Part shown: positions 47,030 to 57,204 of the stretch, in pieces | Layout: the number at the start of each line of letters is the position of its first letter | Position numbering within the stretch: the stretch's first letter is position 1 | Assembly: GCF_014643695.1 (NCBI RefSeq) | Contig: NZ_BMJY01000001.1 | Span: 434,001-498,000, forward strand | DNA: 64,000 bases | Source of the DNA: Microbacterium album | GTDB lineage: Bacteria > Actinomycetota > Actinomycetes > Actinomycetales > Microbacteriaceae | Direction of reading: 5' to 3' | Position numbers and translations under genes: made by a program | The notes under the pieces: generated by a model | What the model saw: the letters and a program-made list of their open reading frames with translations, nothing else | Told to the model about the DNA's origin: nothing | Database searches by the model: none

Positions 47030-47046
47030 GTGCTACGTTGTGCTAC
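47030..47046 (+). promoter_or_regulatory. Tandem GTGCTAC repeat: -10 and operator of the Phd-PIN module
   Basis: GTGCTAC occurs at 47030-47036 and again at 47040-47046, ten bases (one helical turn) apart, ending at the antitoxin ATG. The -10 hexamer TACGTT (47034-47039) is embedded in it, seven bases before the start. Binding of the antitoxin here would block a leaderless promoter, the usual autoregulation in such modules. Confidence 0.5.
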
Positions 47047-47313
47047 ATGGAGACGGTCAGTCACCGCGAGATGCGCAACCGCAGCGGCGAGATCCTGCGG
47101 CGCGTCGAAGCGGGGGAGTCGGTGCGGGTGACGAACAACGGTCGCGTCGCCGCGCTCATCGTCCCTCCGGCAGGGGGAGTGCTCGACGGCATGATCGCCC
47201 GCGGCGAGGCTCGCGGGCCGATCGCTGACAAGGAAGCGCTGCTCGCCATCGATCCGGTCGCCTCGCCGACGCCATCCGACCAGTTGGTCGACGATGCGCG
47301 GGGGAGATGGTGA
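47047..47313 (+). CDS. Phd/YefM-family antitoxin (prevent-host-death)
   Basis: This 88-residue protein has the Phd/YefM N-terminal DNA-binding fold: VSHREMRNRSGEILRRVEAGESVRVTNNGRVAALIVP. The C-terminal half (about 45-88) is the toxin-binding tail. It overlaps the PIN toxin gene by seven bases, so synthesis is coupled. The ATG at 47047 is preferred over 47038 because the tandem GTGCTAC operator and -10 end there. It should neutralise the ribonuclease and repress its own promoter. Confidence 0.88.
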   Translation: METVSHREMRNRSGEILRRVEAGESVRVTNNGRVAALIVPPAGGVLDGMIARGEARGPIADKEALLAIDPVASPTPSDQLVDDARGRW

Positions 47314-47696
47314 CATCCGCGTATCTCGACACGTCCGCAGCGATGAAACTCATCGTTCTCGAGGACGAGACATCGGCGTTGCGGACATGGTGGGGCGGCA
47401 CCGAGGCCACCATCGCGTCCTCCTGGCTGCTCCACACGGAGTTGCACTGCGCCGCCGGCCGTCGGCCCGAACTCGTCACGCCGACGTCCATCGCCGCGAT
47501 CCTCGGCGCCGTCACGCTCATCGACATCACACGCGGCGATCTGCTCGCGGCGGGCACGCACGCGCCGCTCCGGTCGAATGACGCGATCCACCTGGCCACG
47601 GCGCTCCGGATTGGAGCCGACGAGCTGATCACGTACGACAGTGAGCTGGCCGGCGCCGCGAGGGCCGCGGGACTCCGGGTGTCCTCACCGCGCTGA
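47307..47696 (+). CDS. PIN-domain ribonuclease toxin (VapC-like)
   Basis: This 129-residue protein is a PIN domain with Asp8 in AYLDTSAAMKL, Glu residues in TELHC, and the C-terminal NDAIHLATALRIGADELITYD with further acidic metal ligands. Such toxins cleave tRNA or rRNA. It is paired with a Phd-type antitoxin, a combination common in actinobacteria. The toxin start lies inside the antitoxin gene. The target RNA cannot be deduced. Confidence 0.88.
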   Translation: MVTSAYLDTSAAMKLIVLEDETSALRTWWGGTEATIASSWLLHTELHCAAGRRPELVTPTSIAAILGAVTLIDITRGDLLAAGTHAPLRSNDAIHLATALRIGADELITYDSELAGAARAAGLRVSSPR

Positions 47697-47756
47697 TCGC
47701 GTCGCGCTCGACTGCGTGAGGAGGACGGCCGCCGCGGTGCGTGCGAGACTTGCGCA

Positions 47757-48923
47757 GTGATGACGCAGGACCGACCCGCACCGCACCGCACAGGGGGACG
47801 ATCGATCATCGGTCGGATCGGATGGGTGGCGTTCGCCGTGACGGGCGTGCTCGCTGCCGTCGCGGCCGATCTTCTGCATCGCGCGCTGGCCTGGCGCGGT
47901 TCCGTGGAGGTCTGGCGCGCGCTCGAACCCTGGGCACCGACGATCATCCCCGCCCACGCCGGCTACACCGTCGCTCCGTGGCCCCTGATGATCTGGCTGA
48001 CGCTGCTCGTCACCCTCGGATTCGCACTGGCGGCAGTCTCGGTGTTCGTTCTCCGCATCCGGCCGAGTCAGCGCCGGTGGGTACGCGCGCTCGTGCTGTG
48101 GGGCGGCCTCGTGATCGTCGCCGTGGGCGTCGTCGGCGTTGCTCAGTTGGGGCAGTGGCTGCTCTGGACGGAGACGTTCGGGGGAGCGGGAGGATCCTTC
48201 GTGCGCACCTTCACGCTGCCCGCGCTGATGGAAGCGGCGCGCTGGGGGCTGCTCTGGGGGTGGATTCCCGCCGTCGCCACGGCTCTCATCGGGATCCCGA
48301 GCCCGCGCGGGCGCGCACGGGGGCTGCTCGTACGCGGCGGGGGACTGGTCGTGGCCGCCGCCGTCGCCGCGACATGTCTTGCCGTGGTGACGCGTGAGGC
48401 GGCCCGCTCGGCGACCACCGAGGTCGCGCAGCGCGAGCAGACGGAGCCGGCCGCATCGCCGGTGCCCACCGATCCGCCGTCGGAGGTCGCGTCCAGCGCC
48501 GCTCCCGACTTCCCGGGACGCTGCTCGCCCGACGACGTCGTGGTGACGATCGCCGGCTCGGACGCCGCCACGGGGACGCGGTATCTCGCGTTCGAGGCGC
48601 GCAACGTCTCCACCGAGGCATGCGACCTGAACGGTCTGCCCGACCTCGCGTTCGCGTCGGAGGACGGCAATGCGATCCGTCCGCTGATCGAGCCGCGGGA
48701 GCACTCGCCCGCCGGCGAGCCGATCGGGGGAGACGCGGTGACCCTCGAGCCCGGTCGCACCGCACGAGCCGATCTCGTGTGGCGCGCGCCGACGGGACGC
48801 CCGAGCGAGATCACGGTGCTGATGGCACCGTGGCCAGGTGCCGACCGGACGGCTGCGACGAAGACCCTCGACATCGTCGACGACGGTGAGATGACGCTGA
48901 CGCCCTGGTACGTCCGGGAGTGA
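47757..48923 (+). CDS. Membrane protein with C-terminal DUF4232 domain
   Basis: This 388-residue protein has about five hydrophobic segments (residues ~20-42, ~78-103, ~112-132, ~155-180, ~195-215), then a Thr/Pro/Ser linker and an extracytoplasmic DUF4232 domain (~255-388) beginning CSPDDVVVTIAGSDAATG and ending LTPWYV. Two Cys residues in the domain could pair. DUF4232 domains are common in actinobacterial exported lipoproteins, function unknown. GTG 47757 follows GAGACT by six bases. It lies between two toxin-antitoxin modules. Confidence 0.75.
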   Translation: MMTQDRPAPHRTGGRSIIGRIGWVAFAVTGVLAAVAADLLHRALAWRGSVEVWRALEPWAPTIIPAHAGYTVAPWPLMIWLTLLVTLGFALAAVSVFVLRIRPSQRRWVRALVLWGGLVIVAVGVVGVAQLGQWLLWTETFGGAGGSFVRTFTLPALMEAARWGLLWGWIPAVATALIGIPSPRGRARGLLVRGGGLVVAAAVAATCLAVVTREAARSATTEVAQREQTEPAASPVPTDPPSEVASSAAPDFPGRCSPDDVVVTIAGSDAATGTRYLAFEARNVSTEACDLNGLPDLAFASEDGNAIRPLIEPREHSPAGEPIGGDAVTLEPGRTARADLVWRAPTGRPSEITVLMAPWPGADRTAATKTLDIVDDGEMTLTPWYVRE

Positions 48924-48973
48924 GCGGTCGACGGCGTCGTGGGGTTCGCGGTGGGGCGCGGTACATAGCTACG

Positions 48974-48992
48974 TTGACATAATGTGCATTAT
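48974..48992. repeat. AT-rich palindrome with TTGACA near yoeB
   Basis: ATAATG-TG-CATTAT (48979-48992) is a perfect palindrome overlapping TTGACA (48974-48979). It is markedly AT-rich for this genome. It lies between the DUF4232 gene and the end of yoeB and could be a terminator, promoter or junction. Confidence 0.35.
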
Positions 48993-49002
48993 CGGCTGAA
49001 GG

Positions 49003-49263
49003 CTAGCGGCCGTAGTGATAGCGGCAAGCTGCGACACGAACCTCGGTCTCGGTGACCTTGTAAACGAGGCGGTGCTCGTCGGTGATGCGCCGTGAACAGT
49101 AGCCGGACAGGTCGTACTTCAGGGGCTCAGGCTTGCCGATTCCCTCGTTGCCGTTCCGTGTGACGTCGAGGATCAGCTGGTTGATGCGCCTGAGCACCCG
49201 GCGATCCTGCGCCTGCCACCACAGGTAGTCCACCCAGGCGCTCTCGTCCCAGACAAGCAGCAT
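49003..49263 (-). CDS. yoeB: YoeB/Txe-family mRNA interferase toxin
   Basis: This 86-residue RelE-fold toxin fits YoeB: MLLVWDESAWVDYLWWQAQDRRVLRRINQLI, then GIGKPEPLKYDLSGYCSRRITDEHRLVYKV and a C-terminal CRYHYGR holding His and Tyr. It cleaves mRNA in the ribosomal A site during translation. It follows the YefM antitoxin by three bases on the same strand. Length and motifs are complete. Confidence 0.95.
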   Translation of the reverse strand: MLLVWDESAWVDYLWWQAQDRRVLRRINQLILDVTRNGNEGIGKPEPLKYDLSGYCSRRITDEHRLVYKVTETEVRVAACRYHYGR

Positions 49264-49266
49264 CGA

Positions 49267-49524
49267 TCAGTCATCGTCCGCGAGGTTGTGCGCGGCGCCT
49301 CGTCCCGCCTCAAGGCGATCCATGGCATCGAGCAGACGGCGCGCGTTCGCAGGCGACCGCATCAGGTATGCGGTCTCGCGCAGGGACTCGAACTCCTCCA
49401 GAGACACGATCACGACGGGATCGTGCCCGGCGCGGGTGATGACGACCTCTTCCCGATCGTCGACCACGGCACTCAGCACCTCGGCATAGCGAGCACGCGA
49501 CTCGCTGTAGCTCATCGTCTTCAA
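49267..49524 (-). CDS. yefM: YefM-family antitoxin
   Basis: This 85-residue antitoxin begins MKTMSYSESRARYAEVLSAV, the standard YefM N-terminus, and continues with VVITRAGHDPVVIVSLEEFESLRETAYLM. The start is taken as TTG at 49524 because GGGGAGG lies six bases upstream and family proteins begin MKT; the ATG at 49515 would lose three residues. Its promoter carries two TGTACA motifs for autorepression. It binds YoeB and represses the operon as a complex. Confidence 0.93.
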   Translation of the reverse strand: MKTMSYSESRARYAEVLSAVVDDREEVVITRAGHDPVVIVSLEEFESLRETAYLMRSPANARRLLDAMDRLEAGRGAAHNLADDD

Positions 49525-49537
49525 CGCACACCTCCCC

Positions 49538-49555
49538 TGTACAAGATATTGTACA
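49538..49555 (-). promoter_or_regulatory. YefM operator and promoter
   Basis: TGTACAA-GATA-TTGTACA is a perfect inverted repeat whose two TGTACA cores start at 49538 and 49550, 12 bp apart, the arrangement described for E. coli YefM. The minus-strand -10 TACAAT (49553-49548) lies inside it, so the antitoxin would block polymerase directly. Confidence 0.8.
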
Positions 49556-49666
49556 ACGCCGCGTGAGATCCCCTTGCCGAGCACCTTTCCCGGCTGGGTG
49601 TCGACGCTCGGGGTCACCGATGGGACATCTGCCGCTTGCGCTCCTGCCGCCGGAGGCTCTTCTCCC

Positions 49667-49710
49667 CGTCACGCGTTGTTCACCGTGGGGCCTCTTCCGG
49701 TTCACCTGTG
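49667..49710 (+). promoter_or_regulatory. Putative Pho box (PhoP/RegX3-type direct repeats)
   Basis: GTTCACC occurs exactly at 49678-49684 and at 49700-49706, 22 bp or two 11-bp units apart; a weaker unit CGTCACG starts at 49667. Streptomyces PhoP and mycobacterial RegX3 bind GTTCACC repeats in 11-bp steps. The site is about 93-120 bases before a secreted phosphodiester-cleaving enzyme gene, fitting phosphate control. The rest of 49560-49798 shows no gene. Confidence 0.6.
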
Positions 49711-49798
49711 CTCGGGAGGGTCGAGAACGTCGTGCCCAGATTCCGACTCCGGTCGCGCGGGCCGACAGAACACCTATCCCCCCTACAGGAGATCCTCC

Positions 49799-52700
49799 AT
49801 GCATTTGCGCTCACGCACGCGCGCCAGCGGTGTGTTGGCGGCGTTGACCGCCGCCACACTCGCCATCGCCCTCGCGCCGACAGCTGCCTTCGCGGCGCCG
49901 CTGCCCCCCGTCGTCGTCGACGGAATGAACCTCGACTCGCAGGGTGCTGCGGTCGTCAACAACCTCGAGCGCGCGGAGCTCGCTCCCGGCCTCGTGCACG
50001 TGAAGTACGAGCGCCTGGACGCGTCGGGCTGGCAGCAGGTGAACATCCTCAAGGCGCAGCTGAGCCCGGAGACGGTGCGCGTCGGCTACCTCAGCCCCGA
50101 GACGATCGCGGGTGACGGTGCGACGGTCACGGAGATGGTGGACGGCGCCGGCGCCGTCGCGGGGATCAATCTCGACCGCTTCGACATCAACAACTCGAAC
50201 GCGGCCGCGGGATGGGGCGTGCAGAACGGGGAGATCCTGAAGTCCGGCAACCCGGACGCGGCGCCCTCGATCGTGATCGATCAGCACGGTCTGGGCTCGC
50301 TCACGGACCTCCTGCTCGAGGGCAGCGTGGCCTTCGGCGACAGGACGCTCCGCCTCGGCGGCATCAACGTCACCTCGCTCGGAACCGGCGTGGCGCTCTA
50401 CACGCCGCGCTGGGGCTCCTACAGCCGTGCGCGCGTGCTCAACGGCGGCGCGGGCGTCGAGGTCCTTGTGGGCCCGGACGACCGCGTGCAGTCGGTCTCG
50501 GAGACCGTCGGCGAGGGCCAGCTGCCCGAGGGTGTGCGTGCGATCGTCGCACCGGCGTCGCGTGCAGAGGCCGCGGCGCTGCGCACCCTCCAGCCCGGCG
50601 ACCTCGTCTCGATCGACTACCGCATCGACGCGGGAGAGCTCGAGGTCCAGGAGGCCGGCGGCGCCTGGCACCGCATCCTCCGGGACGGCGAGGTCGTGCG
50701 CGCGAGCAACAACGATCTTCACCCCCGCACGATGGTGGGCTTCAGTGAGGACGGCGCCACGGCGTACTTCGTGCAGGTGGACGGTCGCACCGCGATCGCC
50801 CGCGGCATGACGCTGACCGAGCAGGGCCAGTTCATGAAGGACCTCGGCGCGCACAACGCCACCAACGTCGACGGCGGCGGCTCGAGCCAGGTCAACGTCC
50901 GCAAGCCGGGTCACACGCTGAGCACGATCTCGAACACCCCGTCCGACGGCTACGAGCGACGTGACGGCGACGGCCTCGGGCTGTTCCTTGCGCAGCCCGG
51001 GTCCGGCAACCTCACCGGCTTCCGTCTCGAGGCCGCGCAGCAGACGCGCGAGGAAGCGCTCCGCGTCTTCCCCGGGCTCTCGCGCACCGTGCTTGCCCAC
51101 GGTCACGACGAGATGAATGCCGCTGTCGAGGCCGTGGCGCAGTCCTGGTCGACGGCAGACGCCGACGTGGCGTCCGCGGCTGCCGCGGGCGCGCGGGGCA
51201 TCGTCACCGGTGTCGCGACCGGCTCGACCGTCGTCACGGCCGGAGAGCGCGCGCAGGGCACGCTCGACGTGCGCGTGCTCGGACGGCTCGACCACCTCAG
51301 CACGGCGGAGACGAGCATCACGCTCGAGACCATCGGCTCCCGGACGATCATCGGCCTCACCGGCCACGACAAGGCCGGCTTCACGGCGCCCGTCGAGGCC
51401 CGTGACGTGACGGTGACGAACCCCACCCCGGACGTGTTCGAGGTCTCCCCCACCGATGACGGCCGTTTCGAGGTCACGGCCATCGGCGAGGAGGGCACGG
51501 CGCGACTCGTGTTCGAGGCCGACGGCGTCACGCTCGAGGTCATCGTCGCGGTTCCGCTCGAGGTGCGACTGATCGACGACTTCTCCGACATCAGCGGCTG
51601 GACCACGGCGCACGACCGCGCTCCGACCGGATCGGTGGAGCCGGGCGAGGGTCATGAGGGCAGCCCCAGCATCCGCGTGAACTACAACTTCACCGAGTCG
51701 ACCGGCACGCGCGGCCGCTACGCCGTGGCGCCGGGTGCCGTTCCCGGCGGCTCGGGCGGCATCGACATCCCGGGTCGCCCGCAGAAGCTGTCGGTCTGGG
51801 TCAAGGGCGACGGCAAGGGCTCGCTCCTGCGCCTGCAGGTGATGCAGGCCAACGGCGTGCGCAACTGGATCGACGGCCCGGATGGGCAGCAGTCGCTCCA
51901 CACCACGTGGACCGGCTGGGAGCGCCAGGACTTCATCGTCCCCGAGTCGTTCGAGTTTCCCCTGAAGCTCGAGCGCATCCGCGTGCTGGAGACGGTCGCG
52001 GCCAAGCAGTACACGGGCTCGCTCGAGTTCTCGAAGATCTACGCCTACCTCCCGCCGGAGGGCGTGGAGGCACCCGTCGTGAACCGGGTCGAGGACCCGG
52101 TGATCGCTCCCGCCGGCGCGACCGACGGCGACCCGCTGCGCGTGGCTGTGTTCTCCGACGCGCAGTTCGTCGCCCGCAACCCCAACAGCGGCGCGGTGCA
52201 GGGCGCGCGGGAAGCGCTGCGCGAGATCGTGGCGTCCGAGCCCGACCTCATGCTGCTGAACGGCGACTTCGTCGATGAGGCTGCCCCTGAGGACTTCGAG
52301 CTCGCTCGACGCATCCTCGACGAGGAGCTCGAGGGTGCGGACTTCCCGTGGTACTACCTCCCCGGCAACCACGAGATCATGGGCGCCTCGATCAACAACT
52401 TCCGTGCGGCGTTCGGTGACACGTACCGCACGGTTGACGTCGAGGGCACGCGCTTCATCATGATGAACTCCGCGACCGCCCGCATGGCCAGCGAGTTCGC
52501 GCAGGTGCAGATGCTGCGCGCGCAGCTGGACGACGCTGCCACCAACCCCGAGATCACGGGCGTCATGCTCGTGTCGCACATGCCGACGAACGATCCGCTT
52601 CCGACCAAGGGCAGCCAGCTGACGGATCGGAACGAAGCCGCGATGATCGACAACTGGCTGCAGGACTTCCGCGAGTCCAGCGGGAAGTCGGCGGCCTACA

Positions 52701-54271
52701 TCGCCGGTCACGTGGGCGTCTTCCACAGCTCCAGCGTCGACGGAGTGCCGTACGTCATCAGCGGGAACTCGGGCAAGGATCCCGCGTCGACGCCTGCGAA
52801 CGGTGGCTTCACCGGCTGGATGATGCTCGGTGTGGATCCCGCCCAGGGTCTGTGGCGCGACGCCGAGGGCTCGTGGCTCAAGGTCGAGACGAAGGCGCGC
52901 GTCGACGAGTCCGGCCTCACGGTCTCGGCTCCCGAGCGCCTCGTCTTCGGCGAGTCCGGCGAGGTGTCGGCGAGCTTCACGCAGGACGAGGGCCGGGTCG
53001 TTCCGGTCGCCTGGCCGGTGTCGAGCGCGTGGGGCGGAGACGGCGTGCACGTCGGGAATGCCCAGGACGCGCCCGAGGATGCCGTGGTCGCCATCGACCC
53101 GCGTGCCGGGACGATCGAGGCCGTCGGCGTAGGCACCGCTCGCATCGACGTCACGGTCAACGGCGAGACCGCCCAGGCCGACCTCGTGGTCGCGCCGAAG
53201 CAGTTCGAGCTGGGCGACGCGACCCTCGACGTCACGGGCACTGCGGCCGTCGGCGGCACGCTGACCGCCGCTCACGTGTGGTCGGTGCCCGAGGGCGCTG
53301 AGGTCTCGTACCGGTGGCTGCGCGACGGCGAGCCGATCGCCGGCGCCGAGGGCCTGACCTACGACGTCACCGCCGGCGACCTCGGGAGCGAGATCGTCGC
53401 CGAGGCGACGGTCACCGCTCGCGGCCACGCGCCCGCCGTCGTGCCCAGCAATGCGGTGGTCATCGGCGAGGGCGAGCTCGTGCTCGTCGCCGCCCCCACC
53501 GTGTCCGGCGAGCGCGCCGTCGGCGGACTGCTCACCGCGACGCTCGGCGAGTGGGATCTGGCCACGGAGACGCAGCTCGTGTGGCTGCGCGACGGCGAGC
53601 CGATCGCCGGCGCCGAGGGCACCGAGTACCGCCTCACCGCGGCCGACTCCCTCGCCGAGATCAGCGTCGAGGTCACCGCGACCGCAGCGGGCTACGGCAC
53701 GGCCGTCGTCCGGAGCGCCGCTGCGCTGGTCGACCAGCGCCCGCTGATCGTCCAGCCGGCGCCGAACCCCGGCGCCGACGGTCTCGACGGCGGTAACCGC
53801 GGCGGAGTGTCCGCGACGCTGAACGGCTCGGTGGCGACCCTGACGCTGCCGAGCGGGATCGCCGTGGACGGCGAGTGGCTCTCCGTCTACGCGTTCTCCA
53901 CGCCGCAGCCGCTCGGCTGGCAGGCCGTCTCGGCGGACGCCGTTCGGGTGGACGTGTCGGCACTCGCGGCCGGCGAGCACCGTCTCGCGCTGTACCGGGT
54001 CGACGGCACGCTGATCGGCTGGGCGCCGATCACGATCGCGGCCGCGCCGTCCGACGCCGATCAGGACACCGACGGCGCCACCGACGGTGCATCCGACGGC
54101 GCGACGGACCGCGACCCGTCCACGGGCGGCTCCTCGGCCAGCGACCCGCTGGCGACCACCGGGGTCGGCGACCCGACGGCGGTCTGGGTGGTCGCGGCGG
54201 TCGCGCTCCTGCTCGGCGGCGCCGGCCTCTGGCTCGCGCAGCGCGTACGCGCCCGCCGTCAGGAGGACTGA
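49799..54271 (+). CDS. Secreted, cell-wall-anchored phosphodiester glycosidase-metallophosphoesterase
   Basis: This 1490-residue surface protein has a signal peptide (about 1-33, ending AFA), a phosphodiester glycosidase (NAGPA-like) domain (~50-400) with NVDGGGSS near 357, Ig-like and sugar-binding-like segments, and a calcineurin-like metallophosphoesterase (~780-1010) with FSDAQF, NGDFVDE, PGNHE, VSHMP and AGHVGVFH metal ligands. Ig-like repeats follow, two sharing WLRDGEPIAGAEG, then a Thr/Asp linker, sorting motif LATTG (1451-1455, class E sortase type), a membrane helix and a basic tail. AGGAG precedes the ATG. It may release phosphate from wall teichoic acids or other phosphodiesters outside the cell; that is inference. 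Confidence 0.88.
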   Translation: MHLRSRTRASGVLAALTAATLAIALAPTAAFAAPLPPVVVDGMNLDSQGAAVVNNLERAELAPGLVHVKYERLDASGWQQVNILKAQLSPETVRVGYLSPETIAGDGATVTEMVDGAGAVAGINLDRFDINNSNAAAGWGVQNGEILKSGNPDAAPSIVIDQHGLGSLTDLLLEGSVAFGDRTLRLGGINVTSLGTGVALYTPRWGSYSRARVLNGGAGVEVLVGPDDRVQSVSETVGEGQLPEGVRAIVAPASRAEAAALRTLQPGDLVSIDYRIDAGELEVQEAGGAWHRILRDGEVVRASNNDLHPRTMVGFSEDGATAYFVQVDGRTAIARGMTLTEQGQFMKDLGAHNATNVDGGGSSQVNVRKPGHTLSTISNTPSDGYERRDGDGLGLFLAQPGSGNLTGFRLEAAQQTREEALRVFPGLSRTVLAHGHDEMNAAVEAVAQSWSTADADVASAAAAGARGIVTGVATGSTVVTAGERAQGTLDVRVLGRLDHLSTAETSITLETIGSRTIIGLTGHDKAGFTAPVEARDVTVTNPTPDVFEVSPTDDGRFEVTAIGEEGTARLVFEADGVTLEVIVAVPLEVRLIDDFSDISGWTTAHDRAPTGSVEPGEGHEGSPSIRVNYNFTESTGTRGRYAVAPGAVPGGSGGIDIPGRPQKLSVWVKGDGKGSLLRLQVMQANGVRNWIDGPDGQQSLHTTWTGWERQDFIVPESFEFPLKLERIRVLETVAAKQYTGSLEFSKIYAYLPPEGVEAPVVNRVEDPVIAPAGATDGDPLRVAVFSDAQFVARNPNSGAVQGAREALREIVASEPDLMLLNGDFVDEAAPEDFELARRILDEELEGADFPWYYLPGNHEIMGASINNFRAAFGDTYRTVDVEGTRFIMMNSATARMASEFAQVQMLRAQLDDAATNPEITGVMLVSHMPTNDPLPTKGSQLTDRNEAAMIDNWLQDFRESSGKSAAYIAGHVGVFHSSSVDGVPYVISGNSGKDPASTPANGGFTGWMMLGVDPAQGLWRDAEGSWLKVETKARVDESGLTVSAPERLVFGESGEVSASFTQDEGRVVPVAWPVSSAWGGDGVHVGNAQDAPEDAVVAIDPRAGTIEAVGVGTARIDVTVNGETAQADLVVAPKQFELGDATLDVTGTAAVGGTLTAAHVWSVPEGAEVSYRWLRDGEPIAGAEGLTYDVTAGDLGSEIVAEATVTARGHAPAVVPSNAVVIGEGELVLVAAPTVSGERAVGGLLTATLGEWDLATETQLVWLRDGEPIAGAEGTEYRLTAADSLAEISVEVTATAAGYGTAVVRSAAALVDQRPLIVQPAPNPGADGLDGGNRGGVSATLNGSVATLTLPSGIAVDGEWLSVYAFSTPQPLGWQAVSADAVRVDVSALAAGEHRLALYRVDGTLIGWAPITIAAAPSDADQDTDGATDGASDGATDRDPSTGGSSASDPLATTGVGDPTAVWVVAAVALLLGGAGLWLAQRVRARRQED
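53314..53353. repeat. 40-bp direct repeat, copy 1 (Ig-like module)
   Basis: These 40 bases are identical to 53581-53620, 267 bp downstream in the same gene. They encode the shared WLRDGEPIAGAEG strand of two successive Ig-like modules. Identity at DNA level, while the rest of the modules differ, indicates gene conversion or recent recombination. Confidence 0.85.
53581..53620. repeat. 40-bp direct repeat, copy 2 (Ig-like module)
   Basis: This is the second identical 40-bp copy of the element at 53314-53353, in the same reading frame 89 codons later. Recombination between copies would delete or duplicate one Ig-like module cleanly. Confidence 0.85.
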
Positions 54272-54275
54272 GGTC

Positions 54276-54320
54276 AAAAACGCCGCGGGGCGGGTCGTCG
54301 AGAGACGGTCCGCCCCGCGG
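54276..54320 (-). terminator. Convergent terminator between the surface protein and the UvrA-like gene
   Basis: CCGCGGGGCGG (54283-54293) pairs perfectly over 11 bp with CCGCCCCGCGG (54310-54320), with a 16-base loop. On the minus strand the hairpin is followed by CGTTTTT, so it best terminates the UvrA-like gene; it may also stop the forward gene ending at 54271. Confidence 0.8.
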
Positions 54321-54339
54321 TCGTTCCAGGCGCCGGAAC

Positions 54340-56729
<2,390 letters not shown>

Positions 56730-56792
56730 GCGGCTCTCCGGTCGGAACGGGTGGGTGGGACGGACGGGGTCCGCGACGGCGTCAGCGCGCCG

Positions 56793-57200
56793 TCACCGGC
56801 GCTCCTGCACGCGCAGCATGTTGCCCGCGGGATCGCGCACCGCGAAGTCGCGCACGCCATAGTCCTGCTCGATGGGCTCCTGGACGATGTCCGCTCCCCC
56901 GGCCTCGAGCGCCTCGAAGGCGGCGTCCAGGTCTGCGGTCGCGAGAAGGAGGCTGGCGAACGTGCCCTTCGCCATCATCTCGGCGATGGTGCGCTGCTCG
57001 TCCTCGGTGAGCGAGGGATCCGCGGCGGGCGGGTAGAGCACGACGGAGGTGTCCTGACCGGCGGGGCCCACGGTGATCCAGCGCATGGCGCCCTGGCCGA
57101 CGTCGAGGCGGACCTCGAACCCCAGGAGGTCGCGGTAGAAGGCGAGCGACGCCTCCGGGTCGGTGTGCGGAAGGAAGCTGGAGAAGATGGTGATGTTCAT
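56793..57200 (-). CDS. VOC family protein
   Basis: This 135-residue protein has two VOC modules: ITIFSSFLPHTDPEASLAFYRDLLGFEVRLD and SLLLATADLDAAFEALEAGGADIVQEP, ending DFAVRDPAGNMLRVQ. It is a single-domain glyoxalase/dioxygenase-fold protein of unknown substrate. It is the next gene after an AraC-type regulator (four bases between stop and start), a pairing repeatedly seen in actinobacteria, so it is probably co-transcribed with its regulator. Confidence 0.87.
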   Translation of the reverse strand: MNITIFSSFLPHTDPEASLAFYRDLLGFEVRLDVGQGAMRWITVGPAGQDTSVVLYPPAADPSLTEDEQRTIAEMMAKGTFASLLLATADLDAAFEALEAGGADIVQEPIEQDYGVRDFAVRDPAGNMLRVQERR

Positions 57201-57204
57201 GCGG

